A stretch of 64,000 nucleotides of DNA from Paenibacillus amylolyticus (GTDB taxonomy: Bacteria; Bacillota; Bacilli; Paenibacillales; Paenibacillaceae), in the NCBI RefSeq assembly GCF_029689945.1, contig NZ_CP121451.1:2232001-2296000 (forward strand), given 5' to 3'. Positions 27,868 to 36,759 of the stretch are shown here, in pieces (within the stretch, counting starts at the first letter, position 1; each line of letters begins with the position of its first letter). The position numbers and the translations under genes are program-made. The notes below the pieces were generated by a model that saw only the letters and a list, made by a program, of their open reading frames with translations, was not told where the DNA came from and did not search any database.

Positions 27868-30526
27868 ATGGAGAATAGGTCAATGGATAAGGGAGTTATA
27901 AGGTATAAACGAAGTCATGCGGCGAATGAGGAAATGATGGAACGGGCAATTGAGGGGGTTCGCCATGCAGATGATACAGCATATGTAGATACCATGGATT
28001 TAGATAATGGGGGCAGTAGGGATGGCAGGGACAGTAAGGTCTATAGAGACAGTAGATATGATAGGGAAGGTACATACAATAGGGGAGATACATACAAAAA
28101 AGATGAGACATATTATTTAGATGATACATATGATTCAACAAATGGAGCTATGCAAACGGAGGGGGCAGGCAGTTCTTCTCGAAGTTTGAGGAATGAATAT
28201 TATTCACGGTCGGGATGGACCGGGGCAGTGGGCATACTCTCCATTGTCTTGCTGCTTGCAGGGTGTCTGCGTCGGGGATTGTACTATTCAACCGATCTGT
28301 ATCCTGTCCTTCTGGTCGCAACAGGAAGCACCTTGATCATGATTGTGCTATTTCTTGCCATTTTTCATTCAGGGAAAGAGAAAGGGCAAGGGCAAGGGAG
28401 AAAGCAAGTACCCCTGTCACAGGTATATTGGCCAGGGAACCATGAACGAATGGTTGGTCGAATGATCTACATCCCGGGAATGTGGCGGGTGTTGTGGCCG
28501 CTGGGCATGATGACTTGTTTTGGATTACATGCATGGGCAGGCTCGGTGAGCAAACAGGGCAGCATGGATGAGATGCTGCGATGGAGCATGCTCGCGCTGT
28601 TTGCACTGCTTACCGCAATCCTGGCGGCACGAACGGATGGTGCACGTTGGTTCGTCTGCGGGTGGCAGATGGCAGGCGGATTGCTTGTACTAAGCGGCAT
28701 TCTTGCCGTGTGCGGCGTATTGCCGCTGCCTTTCGGGGTGATGCGGACCGCTGACCCCGAGATCAGCTCCGCCGGAGCCCGGCTCGGCGGATTATTGCAG
28801 TACCCTAATGCGTACGGTGCCATAATTGGCATGTACGCAGTGGAGCGGCTGACAGCCGCCGCGCGAGCTCATAGCCCGGCCTGTGTCGGCCGGGCGACTC
28901 ATCGCGGCAGTGCTGCCGCTCATGCCCGCGCAAGCTGCGCTCCTGCTGAGCGAGTCGCGCGGCGCTTGGCTGGCGACCGGCTGCGCCGCGGTCGCCGCCT
29001 TTGCTTTGCAGCGGCGCGGTGCCCGCCTGCCGCTGCTGCTGGCCATGGCCGCGCCACTAGCGTGCGCGGCCTGGCTGTACCGCCAGCTGGCTGCTGCCCA
29101 GCTGGCGCCTGCACCCGTGCCCGGCCTGCTGGCACTGGCCGGGGCATGGGCAGCTGCACTGCTCGGCACGCTGCTGCTGTGCCGCCTATGGCACAGCGGC
29201 GCCGCCAAGGCTCCGCGCGCCGCTGCCCTAACGGCCATCGTGCTGGCGGGGGCCGCCGCCGCACTGATGGCCGTGGCCTCCACCGCCGATCGCCTGGCGG
29301 CGGGTGTCGGCACGGGGATATCCCGCCTACAGATGTGGCGGGATGCCCTCCAGCTGTGGAGCGAGGCCGCATGGCTTGGCCACGGGGGAGACACATGGCG
29401 CAACATGTTTCGCGCCATTCAATCCTCGCCTTATGTCGGAGGCGAGGTCCACAACGGCGTGCTCGATCTCGCCCTGGACACGGGCGTGATTGGCATCCTG
29501 CTTGTCGCAGGGTGGTTTCTCCTCACCCTGCGAAGCATGCTTGACTTTGCACCACAGCTCATGCCCTCCGTGCTTGTTTTTGGCCTGCATGGGGCGATGG
29601 ACTTTGACTGGAGCTTCACACTATTTTGGATGTTCTTCATCTGGCTCGGTGCTTGGACAGACGCATTGAAGACGGAAGCATTGGAAGGCAGGCCATGGGA
29701 TGAAACTGCGGATTACACAACCTCCAGGCCCAAATTCAGATTCACATCAAGATCCACATCAAGATCCACATCCACATTCAGAGCAAGAACTCGTTTTTTT
29801 AGATCTTTAACAACTCAATTCTGCCGATCAACTATCCCGATGCGTACCTTCTTTCATACTCTTCAGCGAGTGACTGCTCGGTTAATAAGGGTATCCACCG
29901 TGGTGATCATCTTTTTCTGGCTTGGTGCGACAGGATGGTTGACCTTTCGATACGCTGTAGCAGAAGTGCAGTACCGTCAGGCGATGTCTGCACTGGATGG
30001 TACTCCAGCACAGAAGGTGCATCTTATGGCTGCCCTTCAGTCTAACCCGAATCGACCGGAGATCGTGACAGCCCTTGCACGATTACTTCCAGGACGAGAA
30101 GCAGAATCACTCCTTTTGCACAGCCTGTCCCATTCCCCGGTGCACCCTCAGATTCACATCGAACTCGGACGATTGGCAGCCCAATTTGGGGAAGGACAGC
30201 AGGCTGGAGAATACTTTGAACAAGCGATCGCATTGAATCGATATGATGGCACGGGTCAATCCGTGGCTTTGTATTGGATGGAGCAGGCAGCGCGGCGGGA
30301 ATGGAAGGCAGGATATGGGAATCGAGCTCGACAGACTGCCGCCGCTGGTGTACAGATGTATGAACGGTATCAACTGCTGGCTGAGGAAGTGGAAGCGGGA
30401 GACGTTCGCAATGACCGCCGTTTTGGAATGGAAGAAGATGCTCCAGCCTATGGAGAGAAGCTGCGCAGGCTTGCTTCAGCTTCATCTCCTCCATTTCCTT
30501 CAGAGTTGACCACACAGAACCCTTGA
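27868..30526 (+). CDS. O-antigen-ligase-like polytopic membrane protein (one frame break)
   Basis: A predicted 885-residue protein. It opens with about 110 charged residues rich in Asp/Tyr/Arg (RDSRYDREGTYNRGDTYKKD), then has many hydrophobic helices. The Wzy_C segment reads WLGHGGDTWRNMFRAIQSS and GGEVHNGVLDLALDTGVIG, as in O-antigen ligase/polymerase proteins. After a Ser/Arg/Thr linker and one more helix comes a TPR-like tail (HIELGRLAAQFGEGQQAGEYFEQAI). The frame changes between about 28850 and 28890, needing two more bases or one fewer. GGAAGGAGGGTGG supports ATG 27868. The stretch 28850-29320 is far richer in G+C than its surroundings. Polysaccharide or glycoconjugate assembly at the membrane is the likely role. 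Confidence 0.7.
29740..29778 (+). repeat. Imperfect 12-bp tandem repeat inside the membrane protein gene
   Basis: Three units of TTCACATCAAGA / TCCACATCAAGA / TCCACATCCACA code for the FTSRSTSRSTST linker. Copy number could vary without shifting the frame. Confidence 0.7.
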
Positions 30527-30738
30527 AGTTCTGATGAATATTTCCCCATACCCAAACGATATAAAATATGGATGTCAGCGTCTGCAAAGTGCACCACAAG
30601 GCTCGCAAATTCCGCAAAACCCGCAAATTCCGTAAAGGCACAAAGTCCGAAAAGCCCATAAAGTGCACAAAGTCCGAAAAGTGCGGTAAAGTCTTGAACT
30701 CCAAGTTGGCTACCTTGCGAGGGTGGGTATGCGATTCT

Positions 30739-30933
30739 CTAAGGAACACAGGACGTCTTATTTGGCCTTTAGCTGCTCCTTTTAAATTGTAAGGAACTTC
30801 AGACGCGTTACTTTCCCAAATTCCCTTACACAAAACCTATAATAGGCCGAAAATTCCAATATAAGACGTCTCAGATTCTTTAGAATTCGAAGAGTGCTTC
30901 AAATCCTTTAATAAGATGCCTCAGATTCGTTAC
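30739..30933. repeat. Four copies of a 23-bp element in two orientations
   Basis: Copies at 30739-30761 and 30789-30811 read roughly as STAAGGAACNCAGACGNNTTAY. Copies at 30861-30883 and 30911-30933 are reverse complements (ATAAGACGTCTCAGATTCTT type). The first and third are the closest pair, with 10 identical bases GACGTCTTAT / ATAAGACGTC. The set could fold into a large hairpin. Confidence 0.65.
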
Positions 30934-31067
30934 AGCTCGAAGGCGTGCTTGTGAGTGTGAGCTTGGTCTGAGCGTGAGTATAAGCATAAGTATGATGACG
31001 TGAACATGATCCCATTTTTTTCAAATAGACTGTTCATGTTCATGGACCAAGCGTTGATCCAATTTCC

Positions 31068-31395
31068 AGCTTTGTTCAAACCAACTGTTTATGATCGCAC
31101 TTCCTGTTCAGGCACATACTCCAAGTGTTTTTTCATCTACCATTTTGATCTCATCTTTGTTTAGATTCTACTCTCAGCTTTGTTCAAACCTACTGTTAAT
31201 GATCGCGCTCCTTGTTCAGGCACATACTCCAAGTGTTTTTTCATCTCCCCACTTTGATCTCAACTCTGTTTAGATTCATACACCCAGCTTTGTTCAAACT
31301 CATTGTTTACGCTCACACTCACTGATTATGTTCATCTCCTTGTGGTGTTCGCGCTCCCTGTTTATATTCATACTCCAAGCGTTGTTCGCACTCCC
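31068..31395. repeat. Tandem repeat of about 108 bp, three units
   Basis: Units begin with AGCTTTGTTCAAA at 31068, 31176 and 31286. Units 1 and 2 are about 85-90% identical and share CAGGCACATACTCCAAGTG exactly; unit 3 is degenerate after 40 bases. No conserved reading frame is needed to explain it. Confidence 0.75.
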
Positions 31396-31511
31396 TGTGG
31401 TATTCATCGGACTCATGCGCTGCTCCAATCGCAATCGCAACCGCAACAGCGCCGTTGCGCAGAGTTCACCCCCTTAACTCCACCTAGAGCGAAGCTTTTC
31501 ACTCCTGCATT

Positions 31512-31859
31512 CTACAGACGATAACCGCCAAATGCATGCTGGAACGCGTCTTTTAATGGTTCAACCTCCACTTCCCACAGCGAGGCGATCTCTGCACTGA
31601 CATCGGTGTTCCACCACTCACATAACTTTTTACGGTTGTCGCGATTCTCCCCAATCCAGATCAGATTCGCGATCACCTTACCGTAATAATATTCTTCCGC
31701 CTGTTTCATCCGTTCGGGAGAGATATATACCTTTAGCCTTTTGGCTGTTCGGTACAATTCCTTGCTGCATGCCCTCCGAATTCCCCTGGCGGAAGGAAGG
31801 TTCTGACCGGATTGCGTATGTTTGACCGGCGGAGAACCGGGTATTGACTTGTGTGACAT
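31512..31859 (-). CDS. Hypothetical basic protein
   Basis: A 115-residue protein starting MSHKSIPGSPPVKHTQSGQN at ATG 31859, with GAGAGGAGCG upstream. The N-terminal 30 residues look disordered. The rest is helical and charged: RRACSKELYRTAKRLKVYIS, YYYGKVIANLIWIGENRDNRKKLCEWW, ending DAFQHAFGGYRL. Three tryptophans and the regular charge pattern suggest a folded domain. I do not recognise the family. It is transcribed away from the DedA gene. Confidence 0.5.
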   Translation of the reverse strand: MSHKSIPGSPPVKHTQSGQNLPSARGIRRACSKELYRTAKRLKVYISPERMKQAEEYYYGKVIANLIWIGENRDNRKKLCEWWNTDVSAEIASLWEVEVEPLKDAFQHAFGGYRL

Positions 31860-32019
31860 CTTCTCACGCTCCTCTCCCCATACCATATGCGGACTGCTGC
31901 GAACGGGACACTATCCCAATCTTGTGAAGTAGCAACGTCCACAGCCCTGTGATAAAATAGGGACGAACATCTATGGTGCGGAAGGGCACCGCCAATCAGG
32001 ATGGAGAAAGAGGGTTGAG

Positions 32020-32634
32020 ATGGACGTTATTCATAACCTTGTCGGCCAATTGTTCGAATGGATTCAGAGTCTTGGATACTTTGGAATCATGCTTGGTTTA
32101 ATGTTGGAAGTTATCCCGAGTGAAATTGTGCTGGCGTACGGAGGTTTTCTCGTTTCACAAGGTAATATCAACTTCTTTGGTGCTATGATTTTTGGTACGG
32201 TGGGCGGTGTTCTTGCCCAGTTATTTATTTACTGGATTGGCCGTTATGGCGGCAGACCTGTACTTGAACGCTACGGTAAATACATACTCATCCAGAAAAA
32301 ACACATCGACCATTCCGAGGAGTGGTTCCGCAAGTATGGTACAGGTGTCATTTTCACGGCGCGTTTTGTTCCGGTGGTCAGACATGCAATCTCCATCCCG
32401 GCTGGCATCACGAAAATGCACGCAGGCAAATTCATCTTGCTTACTACACTCGCTGTTATACCTTGGACTGCATTGTTTATATATTTAGGGATGATTCTCG
32501 GAGATCAATGGGAACATATTAATGAGAAAGCGGCACCATATGTTATGCCAATTTTGCTTGTCGCTCTTGCCCTCATGATTGTTTATGTACTTATTAAATG
32601 GATGAATGCTCGCAAAAAGAAAGGAAGTGTCTAG
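32020..32634 (+). CDS. DedA-family membrane protein
   Basis: A 204-residue protein with four to five hydrophobic segments and the DedA signatures: LMLEVIPSEIVLAYGGFLV, GTVGGVLAQLFIYWIGRYGG and FTARFVPVVRHAISIPAG (the conserved F..R..P..R motif). The acidic residue E29 and arginines fit proton-coupled lipid scramblase/flippase activity proposed for this family. GAGAAAGAGGG precedes ATG 32020. The thioredoxin-like gene follows after two bases, so the two are coupled. Confidence 0.85.
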   Translation: MDVIHNLVGQLFEWIQSLGYFGIMLGLMLEVIPSEIVLAYGGFLVSQGNINFFGAMIFGTVGGVLAQLFIYWIGRYGGRPVLERYGKYILIQKKHIDHSEEWFRKYGTGVIFTARFVPVVRHAISIPAGITKMHAGKFILLTTLAVIPWTALFIYLGMILGDQWEHINEKAAPYVMPILLVALALMIVYVLIKWMNARKKKGSV

Positions 32635-32636
32635 TT

Positions 32637-33206
32637 ATGGGTAAACCCAACTTGTCTCACAAATTCGGTAAAGGTCTGCCACCGAAGGATTTCATCGAGA
32701 GTATGACCAAGAACCAAAGTGAATTCCAGGCCAACTATGATAGCTTTACTTGGTCGAACGAAGAGGATAAGGAGTTCTTTGAGAGCCTGAATCACCGCGA
32801 CGATCTGCGTGTGTTAATTCTGGCTGCGGACTGGTGCGGAGATGTTGTCCGTAATATTCCGGTTGTGTTCCAGGCGCTTGAGATCTCAGGAATTCCAACG
32901 GAAGTTCTGATTATGGAGAACCATCCGGAAGTGATGGATGAGTTCCTGACGATGGGTGGCCGTTCCGTGCCAGTCGTTATTTTCGCAGATACGGGTGGTC
33001 ATGTGCTCGGTCAGTGGGGACCTCGTCCGCAGCATGTACAGGAAGTCATGATTGAATTCAAACGCCTTAATCCGGATCGTGAAGCAGCAGATTATCAGGA
33101 AAATTTGGCTGTAGCACGTCAAGAGATTGGTAAACGTTATGGGGAAGGAACGGAGTCACATGCGGCCATTATCCGTGAGCTGCGTGAACTGATTTCGGGT
33201 TATTGA
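32637..33206 (+). CDS. Thioredoxin-family protein
   Basis: A 189-residue soluble protein. LRVLILAADWCGDVVRNIPVV carries a single-cysteine active site (WCGD instead of WCGPC), and the cis-proline is in GGRSVPVVIFAD. With only one cysteine in the motif it cannot make the classical dithiol, so it may act as a monothiol or a binding protein. AAAGGAAGTG lies within the end of the DedA gene, ten bases before the ATG. The MBL-fold gene follows after six bases; the three genes form a probable operon. Confidence 0.75.
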   Translation: MGKPNLSHKFGKGLPPKDFIESMTKNQSEFQANYDSFTWSNEEDKEFFESLNHRDDLRVLILAADWCGDVVRNIPVVFQALEISGIPTEVLIMENHPEVMDEFLTMGGRSVPVVIFADTGGHVLGQWGPRPQHVQEVMIEFKRLNPDREAADYQENLAVARQEIGKRYGEGTESHAAIIRELRELISGY

Positions 33207-33212
33207 GTCGAT

Positions 33213-33845
33213 ATGCTTAACATTCGCACGTTTACACTAGGCCCGCTTCAGACTAATGCGTATCTCTTGCAAGGTGAAGATCCCGGGAAAGCCGTCATTA
33301 TCGATCCGGGAATGAATCCAGGGCCGCTGCTTAAAGCGATCCAAGACTTGGAGATTGAAGCCATTCTCCTCACGCATGCTCACTTTGATCATATGGGCGG
33401 GGTCGATGAAATCCGCAAATTGAAGGGTTGTCCTGTATATCTTCATGACTTGGAGAGTGATTGGCTTACCACCCCGAAATTAAATGGATCTTTGAATTGG
33501 CCGCAGGCGACACCACCGCTTTCGACAGATCCTGCTGAATATGCCATGGATGAAGGACAGAAGCTGAATCTGATTGGACATACGTTTAAAGTGTTTCATA
33601 CACCTGGCCATTCACCAGGCAGTGTAAGTTTGCTTTGTGATAACGATCTCTTTGCCGGTGATGTGCTGTTCCGCATGGGTGTGGGCAGAACGGATCTTAC
33701 GGGAGGACGTGAACGGGATCTGATTGATTCGATCCAGAACAAACTGTATACCTTTGCTGATGAGGTGAAAGTGTACCCAGGCCATGGCCCCAAAACGACC
33801 ATTGGTTATGAGAAACAGAACAATCCTTACGTGTCCGCAAGATAA
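33213..33845 (+). CDS. Glyoxalase II-like MBL-fold hydrolase, YqgX-like
   Basis: A 210-residue metallo-beta-lactamase fold enzyme with the full metal set: TNAYLL start, LLTHAHFDHMGG (THxHxDH), FHTPGHSPGSV, LFAGDVLF and the final YPGHGPKTT. The short length and lack of the C-terminal glutathione-binding helices set it apart from classical glyoxalase II and fit the YqgX/GloC-type group. It would hydrolyse a thioester such as a lactoyl-thiol. It is the last gene of the DedA run. Confidence 0.8.
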   Translation: MLNIRTFTLGPLQTNAYLLQGEDPGKAVIIDPGMNPGPLLKAIQDLEIEAILLTHAHFDHMGGVDEIRKLKGCPVYLHDLESDWLTTPKLNGSLNWPQATPPLSTDPAEYAMDEGQKLNLIGHTFKVFHTPGHSPGSVSLLCDNDLFAGDVLFRMGVGRTDLTGGRERDLIDSIQNKLYTFADEVKVYPGHGPKTTIGYEKQNNPYVSAR

Positions 33846-34179
33846 TCCGACATGATATGTGAAGAAAGTCTGGACAAGTGACAACTTTTTCATTAGAATA
33901 GCAATTAGTTGTTACAAGCGTTAAGGCATCATCTAACTGAAGCGTTACCAAGAAATACCCAACCTTGCGAAGCACGCAGACTGTGGTTTATACCCGGTTT
34001 GCGTTCTTTTTTGTTTTCAGACCCTTTTTCATCACAGATTTAGCCTGTTTCACCCTACATAGAGATGCATGATGAGCTTTATCACAATCCAGTTTGAGAC
34101 CAATAGTAAGTTAGCAACAAGCACAGATTGATGAATTTTAATGAAAATAGTAGATCATGAGAGAGCGAGGAGTATCAAA
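33846..34179. other. Intergenic region with a weak terminator
   Basis: An imperfect hairpin CGCAGAC / GTTTGCG with TTCTTTTTTG after it (33977-34016) probably ends the DedA operon. The rest is AT-rich with no gene visible. Confidence 0.45.
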
Positions 34180-34425
34180 ATGGAGAAAACAAGAGTTATT
34201 CCGTTGGGACAGCGTGTCGAGTATCCGATCATGGAAGAAAACCGTCGCATTGTGGAAAGTGGGAAAAGAGAGGCGATTACCAAACGAGTTTTATTACATA
34301 ACCCTAGCGATACCAATGAAATGATGAAATCTCAGCAAAATATATGGAAAAGCCGAGTGATGAGGAACGGAGCCCGCAGACAACCTTGGTTCAACAAGTT
34401 GCAAGATTACCGGAATCAGGTCTGA
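34180..34425 (+). CDS. Hypothetical small protein upstream of sigY
   Basis: An 81-residue basic protein, MEKTRVIPLGQRVEYPIMEE..., ends PWFNKLQDYRNQV. Its ATG 34180 has GCGAGGAG nine bases upstream. It has no membrane segment or cysteine. I do not recognise it. It ends 105 bases before the sigY start. Confidence 0.5.
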   Translation: MEKTRVIPLGQRVEYPIMEENRRIVESGKREAITKRVLLHNPSDTNEMMKSQQNIWKSRVMRNGARRQPWFNKLQDYRNQV

Positions 34426-34529
34426 TTGCCCGGGAAATTGTCGGGTTTAAATTTTTTTTTGATTCCATTGAACGTTTCTGCAGAGCCTGTCGTATTAACT
34501 CCAGATTGAACGGGAAGCAGGTGATGACC

Positions 34530-35078
34530 ATGATAAAGACAGCTGAACTCGAAGAGGTACGCAGAGCGGTATCGGGAGATGATAGCGCACTCGCAGCGTT
34601 GTTGCAGCGACACTACACGTTTGTGTATAAGTATCTTGTCAAAGTGACGATGGACGCCAATCTTGCGGAAGAGACCGTGCAGGATACGATGGTTCGTTGT
34701 ATGGAAAATATCCATCGATATGACGGTACGTCTGCCTTTTCATCATGGATGATCACCATTGCGACCCGAATCTATATCGACAAGACAAGACGCAGGAAGA
34801 GAGAGCAGAGCTGGCTTGGTCTTATCCGTGATCAGGCTGTACGTCGATTCCGCTGGCAGCTTGAGAGTCGGAATGAAGAATGGACAGATGTCATGGATGC
34901 GATGACAAGGCTGACACCCGAACATCGTGTGGCAGTGCTGCTGAAGCATTATTATGGATACGGATATGATGAGATTGGCGTTATGTTGGGTATTCCTGCC
35001 GGAACGGCGAAGTCGCGAACAGCCTACGGTCTCCGTCAGTTAAGAAAGGAGCTGGATGAGGATGAGCAGATCAGATGA
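34530..35078 (+). CDS. sigY: ECF RNA polymerase sigma factor, SigY-like
   Basis: A 182-residue ECF sigma factor with region 2 (LLQRHYTFVYKYLVKVTMDANLAEETVQDTMVRCMENI, SAFSSWMITIATRIYID) and region 4 (LTPEHRVAVLLKHYYGYGYDEIGVMLGIPAGTAKSR). AGGTG precedes ATG 34530. The two genes after it match yxlC and yxlD, the anti-SigY components of B. subtilis, which makes SigY the best match. The start of the next gene lies inside the end of this one. Confidence 0.75.
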   Translation: MIKTAELEEVRRAVSGDDSALAALLQRHYTFVYKYLVKVTMDANLAEETVQDTMVRCMENIHRYDGTSAFSSWMITIATRIYIDKTRRRKREQSWLGLIRDQAVRRFRWQLESRNEEWTDVMDAMTRLTPEHRVAVLLKHYYGYGYDEIGVMLGIPAGTAKSRTAYGLRQLRKELDEDEQIR

Positions 35079-35397
35079 TGAACAGGAACAAGACGTTGTA
35101 GAGCGATTACAGCAACACATGAGAGTACTTGATGATGCATTTGAGCCGGCAAACATCCCTTCATTAGGTTCACTTGAAGCCCAAGTCAGAGAACGAAGAC
35201 AGATCAGACGCCGAACCAATTGGATCGAGATGATATGTTTCTGGTTGGTAGGGTTGCTTGTCATTGTGTTCGGGACATTATTGTTCGTATCTGCTCCGGC
35301 TCTATATTTGGGCATTCAGGCTTTTGGTACAGCTGTTGCCGTGATTTTAGCTGTGGTCTGGGCAGGACGGCGCCGGAAGGAGGTTCATCATGAATAA
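35056..35397 (+). CDS. yxlC: YxlC-like anti-sigma component
   Basis: A 113-residue protein with an acidic cytoplasmic N-terminus (DDEQEQDVVERLQQHMRVLD) and two membrane helices (FWLVGLLVIVFGTLLFVSAP, AFGTAVAVILAVVWAGRR). Size, topology and position behind sigY fit YxlC. AAAGGAG allows start at ATG 35056 or 35062. It overlaps sigY and the next gene at both ends, so all three are translationally coupled. Confidence 0.65.
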   Translation: MRMSRSDDEQEQDVVERLQQHMRVLDDAFEPANIPSLGSLEAQVRERRQIRRRTNWIEMICFWLVGLLVIVFGTLLFVSAPALYLGIQAFGTAVAVILAVVWAGRRRKEVHHE

Positions 35398-35623
35398 AAT
35401 GCATTATTCATTGGATGAAATTTCTCCATTGTGGCTTATACTGCTAGGCATTTTTCTCCTGGTTCAGGGCACATGGATATTTCAGGACGCACGCAGACGT
35501 GGACGTTTCCCTTGGTTATGGGGATTATGGGGAATCACAGGATTTCCAACGCCACTCATTATATATTGGTTTGTGGTGATTCGATCACAGCGCAAGCCAG
35601 GTGGACCCACAAAGAAAACATGA
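35390..35623 (+). CDS. yxlD: YxlD-like anti-sigma component
   Basis: A 77-residue two-helix membrane protein: PLWLILLGIFLLVQGTWIFQDARRRGRFPWLWGLWG and PTPLIIYWFVVI. The WIFxDAxRRG...WGLWGL motif fits YxlD, the main negative regulator of SigY. It overlaps yxlC by eight bases. The yxlE-yxlF-yxlG part of the B. subtilis operon is missing. Confidence 0.65.
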   Translation: MNKMHYSLDEISPLWLILLGIFLLVQGTWIFQDARRRGRFPWLWGLWGITGFPTPLIIYWFVVIRSQRKPGGPTKKT

Positions 35624-35858
35624 TTGTTATAATAGAAGATGACTTAAAATAGAGGTTGTTACAAAAAATAGCTTTTCCATTTCTAGCTTCATCCATCTTA
35701 CTCGGTACGGAGTACCGTTCTTTGTGAACACGTACTAATAGAGAGAAAAAAGATTTTGCACAAATATGTTGTTTAATTCTAGTATTCCTAGACATCGTTA
35801 TTCTTTTCTAGTAGACTATACAAATAAATATTAAGATAGACTACCAGGAGGTTAGACG

Positions 35859-36241
35859 ATGCTGCGATTAGGAGAGAAGGTTGTCATCGTCGCGGATGCG
35901 TTTGAGCAGAATCTTCCTGTGGGGAATATGGTTTCATCATCGCTTATGACCGGAATCCGGACAATGCGTTCGATTACGTGCTTCGAGTGCCGCAGGTGAA
36001 TCGGAACTTTTTTGTTCCATCCGGCGACGTCGATCTGGAAGAGGTTCTGCTGAAGCAGGAAGCTGAGCGGGTCGAGCGAGAAGCGTTGATAGATTACGCC
36101 CTTGCGACACACAATGAGAAGCTGTTTCATCATTTGATGAACGGAGATTTTCAAGCTGTGGAAGAGGAAGAGGAAACCGCGAACGATGTTATGTCACAGG
36201 CGGATTTTATAAAGCAGGTTAATCTGCGTGCATGGATTTAG
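35859..36241 (+). CDS. IDEAL-domain-like protein upstream of gatCAB (one apparent frameshift)
   Basis: The corrected 127-residue protein starts MLRLGEKVVIVADAFEQNLP at ATG 35859 behind CAGGAGG. The N-terminal half looks like a small beta-barrel (VGEYGFIIAYDRN...VNRNFFVP). The C-terminal EALIDYALATHNEKLFHHLMN resembles the IDEAL domain (PF08858). One G is missing in the run 35921-35924. Its function is unknown. Confidence 0.6.
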
Positions 36242-36246
36242 AATTT

Positions 36247-36273
36247 GAGAGTCGGCTGATGCCGGCTCTTTTT
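36247..36273 (+). terminator. Terminator upstream of gatC
   Basis: AGAGTCGGC / GCCGGCTCT stem, TGAT loop, then TTTTT. Confidence 0.8.
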
Positions 36274-36323
36274 ATATTATACGTTCCTTTTGGGGTTCCC
36301 AAAGGTCTGTCAGGTCATTTGCA

Positions 36324-36352
36324 TTGAATTGTCGAACTATCTCACCTATAAT
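36324..36352 (+). promoter_or_regulatory. SigA-type promoter of the gatCAB operon
   Basis: TTGAAT, a 17-base spacer and TATAAT lie about 95 bases before gatC. Confidence 0.65.
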
Positions 36353-36444
36353 GAAAAAAGTTATCTTGAGACTTTAGCCCGTTAAACGAGCGATTCGTTT
36401 CAGGTCGTTTCGGGAATCAGAACGAATGAAGGAGGCATCCGCTA

Positions 36445-36732
36445 ATGAGTATTTCGAATAATGACGTTCAGCATGTGGCCAAGCTGGCCCGGCTTAATTT
36501 GACTGCTGAAGAAGAACAGACCCTGACAGGTCAGCTGAACGCGATTTTAAAATATGCAGAAAAGCTGAATGAGCTGGATACGGAAGACATCGAACCCACC
36601 ACTCACGTTCTGCACGTAAGCAATGTCATGCGTGAAGATGAGACCAAAGAGAGCCTGTCGATTGAACAGGTGATGCGCAATGCACCGGAAGAAGAAGACG
36701 GGCAGTTCAAAGTGCCTGCTGTAATGGAATAA
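36445..36732 (+). CDS. gatC: Asp-tRNA(Asn)/Glu-tRNA(Gln) amidotransferase subunit C
   Basis: A 95-residue GatC with the typical VQHVAKLARLNLTAEEE opening and RED..-like VMREDETKESLSIEQVMRNAPE end. It stabilises the GatA-GatB interface of the enzyme that converts Glu-tRNA(Gln) and Asp-tRNA(Asn) to the amides. AAGGAGG precedes the ATG. It heads gatC-gatA-gatB. The tRNA-Gln and tRNA-Asn genes lie 16-17 kb downstream in this window. Confidence 0.95.
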   Translation: MSISNNDVQHVAKLARLNLTAEEEQTLTGQLNAILKYAEKLNELDTEDIEPTTHVLHVSNVMREDETKESLSIEQVMRNAPEEEDGQFKVPAVME

Positions 36733-36759
36733 CGGATAACCGGAAGGAGGACAAAAACT

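Larger units (their letters stand above)
30527..31511. other. Non-coding repeat-rich region
   Basis: Almost 1 kb without a believable gene. It contains a short lysine-tract-like repeat of GCAAATTCCG and CACAAAGTCCGAAAA units near 30600-30690, four copies of a 23-bp element in inverted pairs (30739-30933) and a roughly 108-bp tandem repeat (31068-31395). The small frames inside lack ribosome sites and are made of the repeats themselves. Confidence 0.7.

Noticed and set aside
28792..29418. 208-residue minus-strand frame in the GC-rich part of the membrane protein gene
   Set aside because: Ala/Arg/Ser-rich, no ribosome site, and the plus strand here codes for the clear Wzy_C protein. Long antisense frames are expected in GC-rich DNA.
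30568..30792. 74-residue Lys/Arg/Cys-rich frame
   Set aside because: It is made of short direct repeats (CACAAAGTCCGAAAA, GCAAATTCCG) and starts without a ribosome site.
30042..30833. 263-residue minus-strand frame overlapping the end of the membrane protein gene
   Set aside because: It lies antisense to the TPR-like tail and extends into the repeat region; composition is not protein-like and no ribosome site precedes it.
31068..31395. CRISPR array
   Set aside because: The repeats are adjacent and about 108 bp long without spacers; no cas gene is in the window.
31091..31524. Small plus-strand frames in the 108-bp repeat region
   Set aside because: They consist of the repeat unit, have no Shine-Dalgarno and are not conserved between units.
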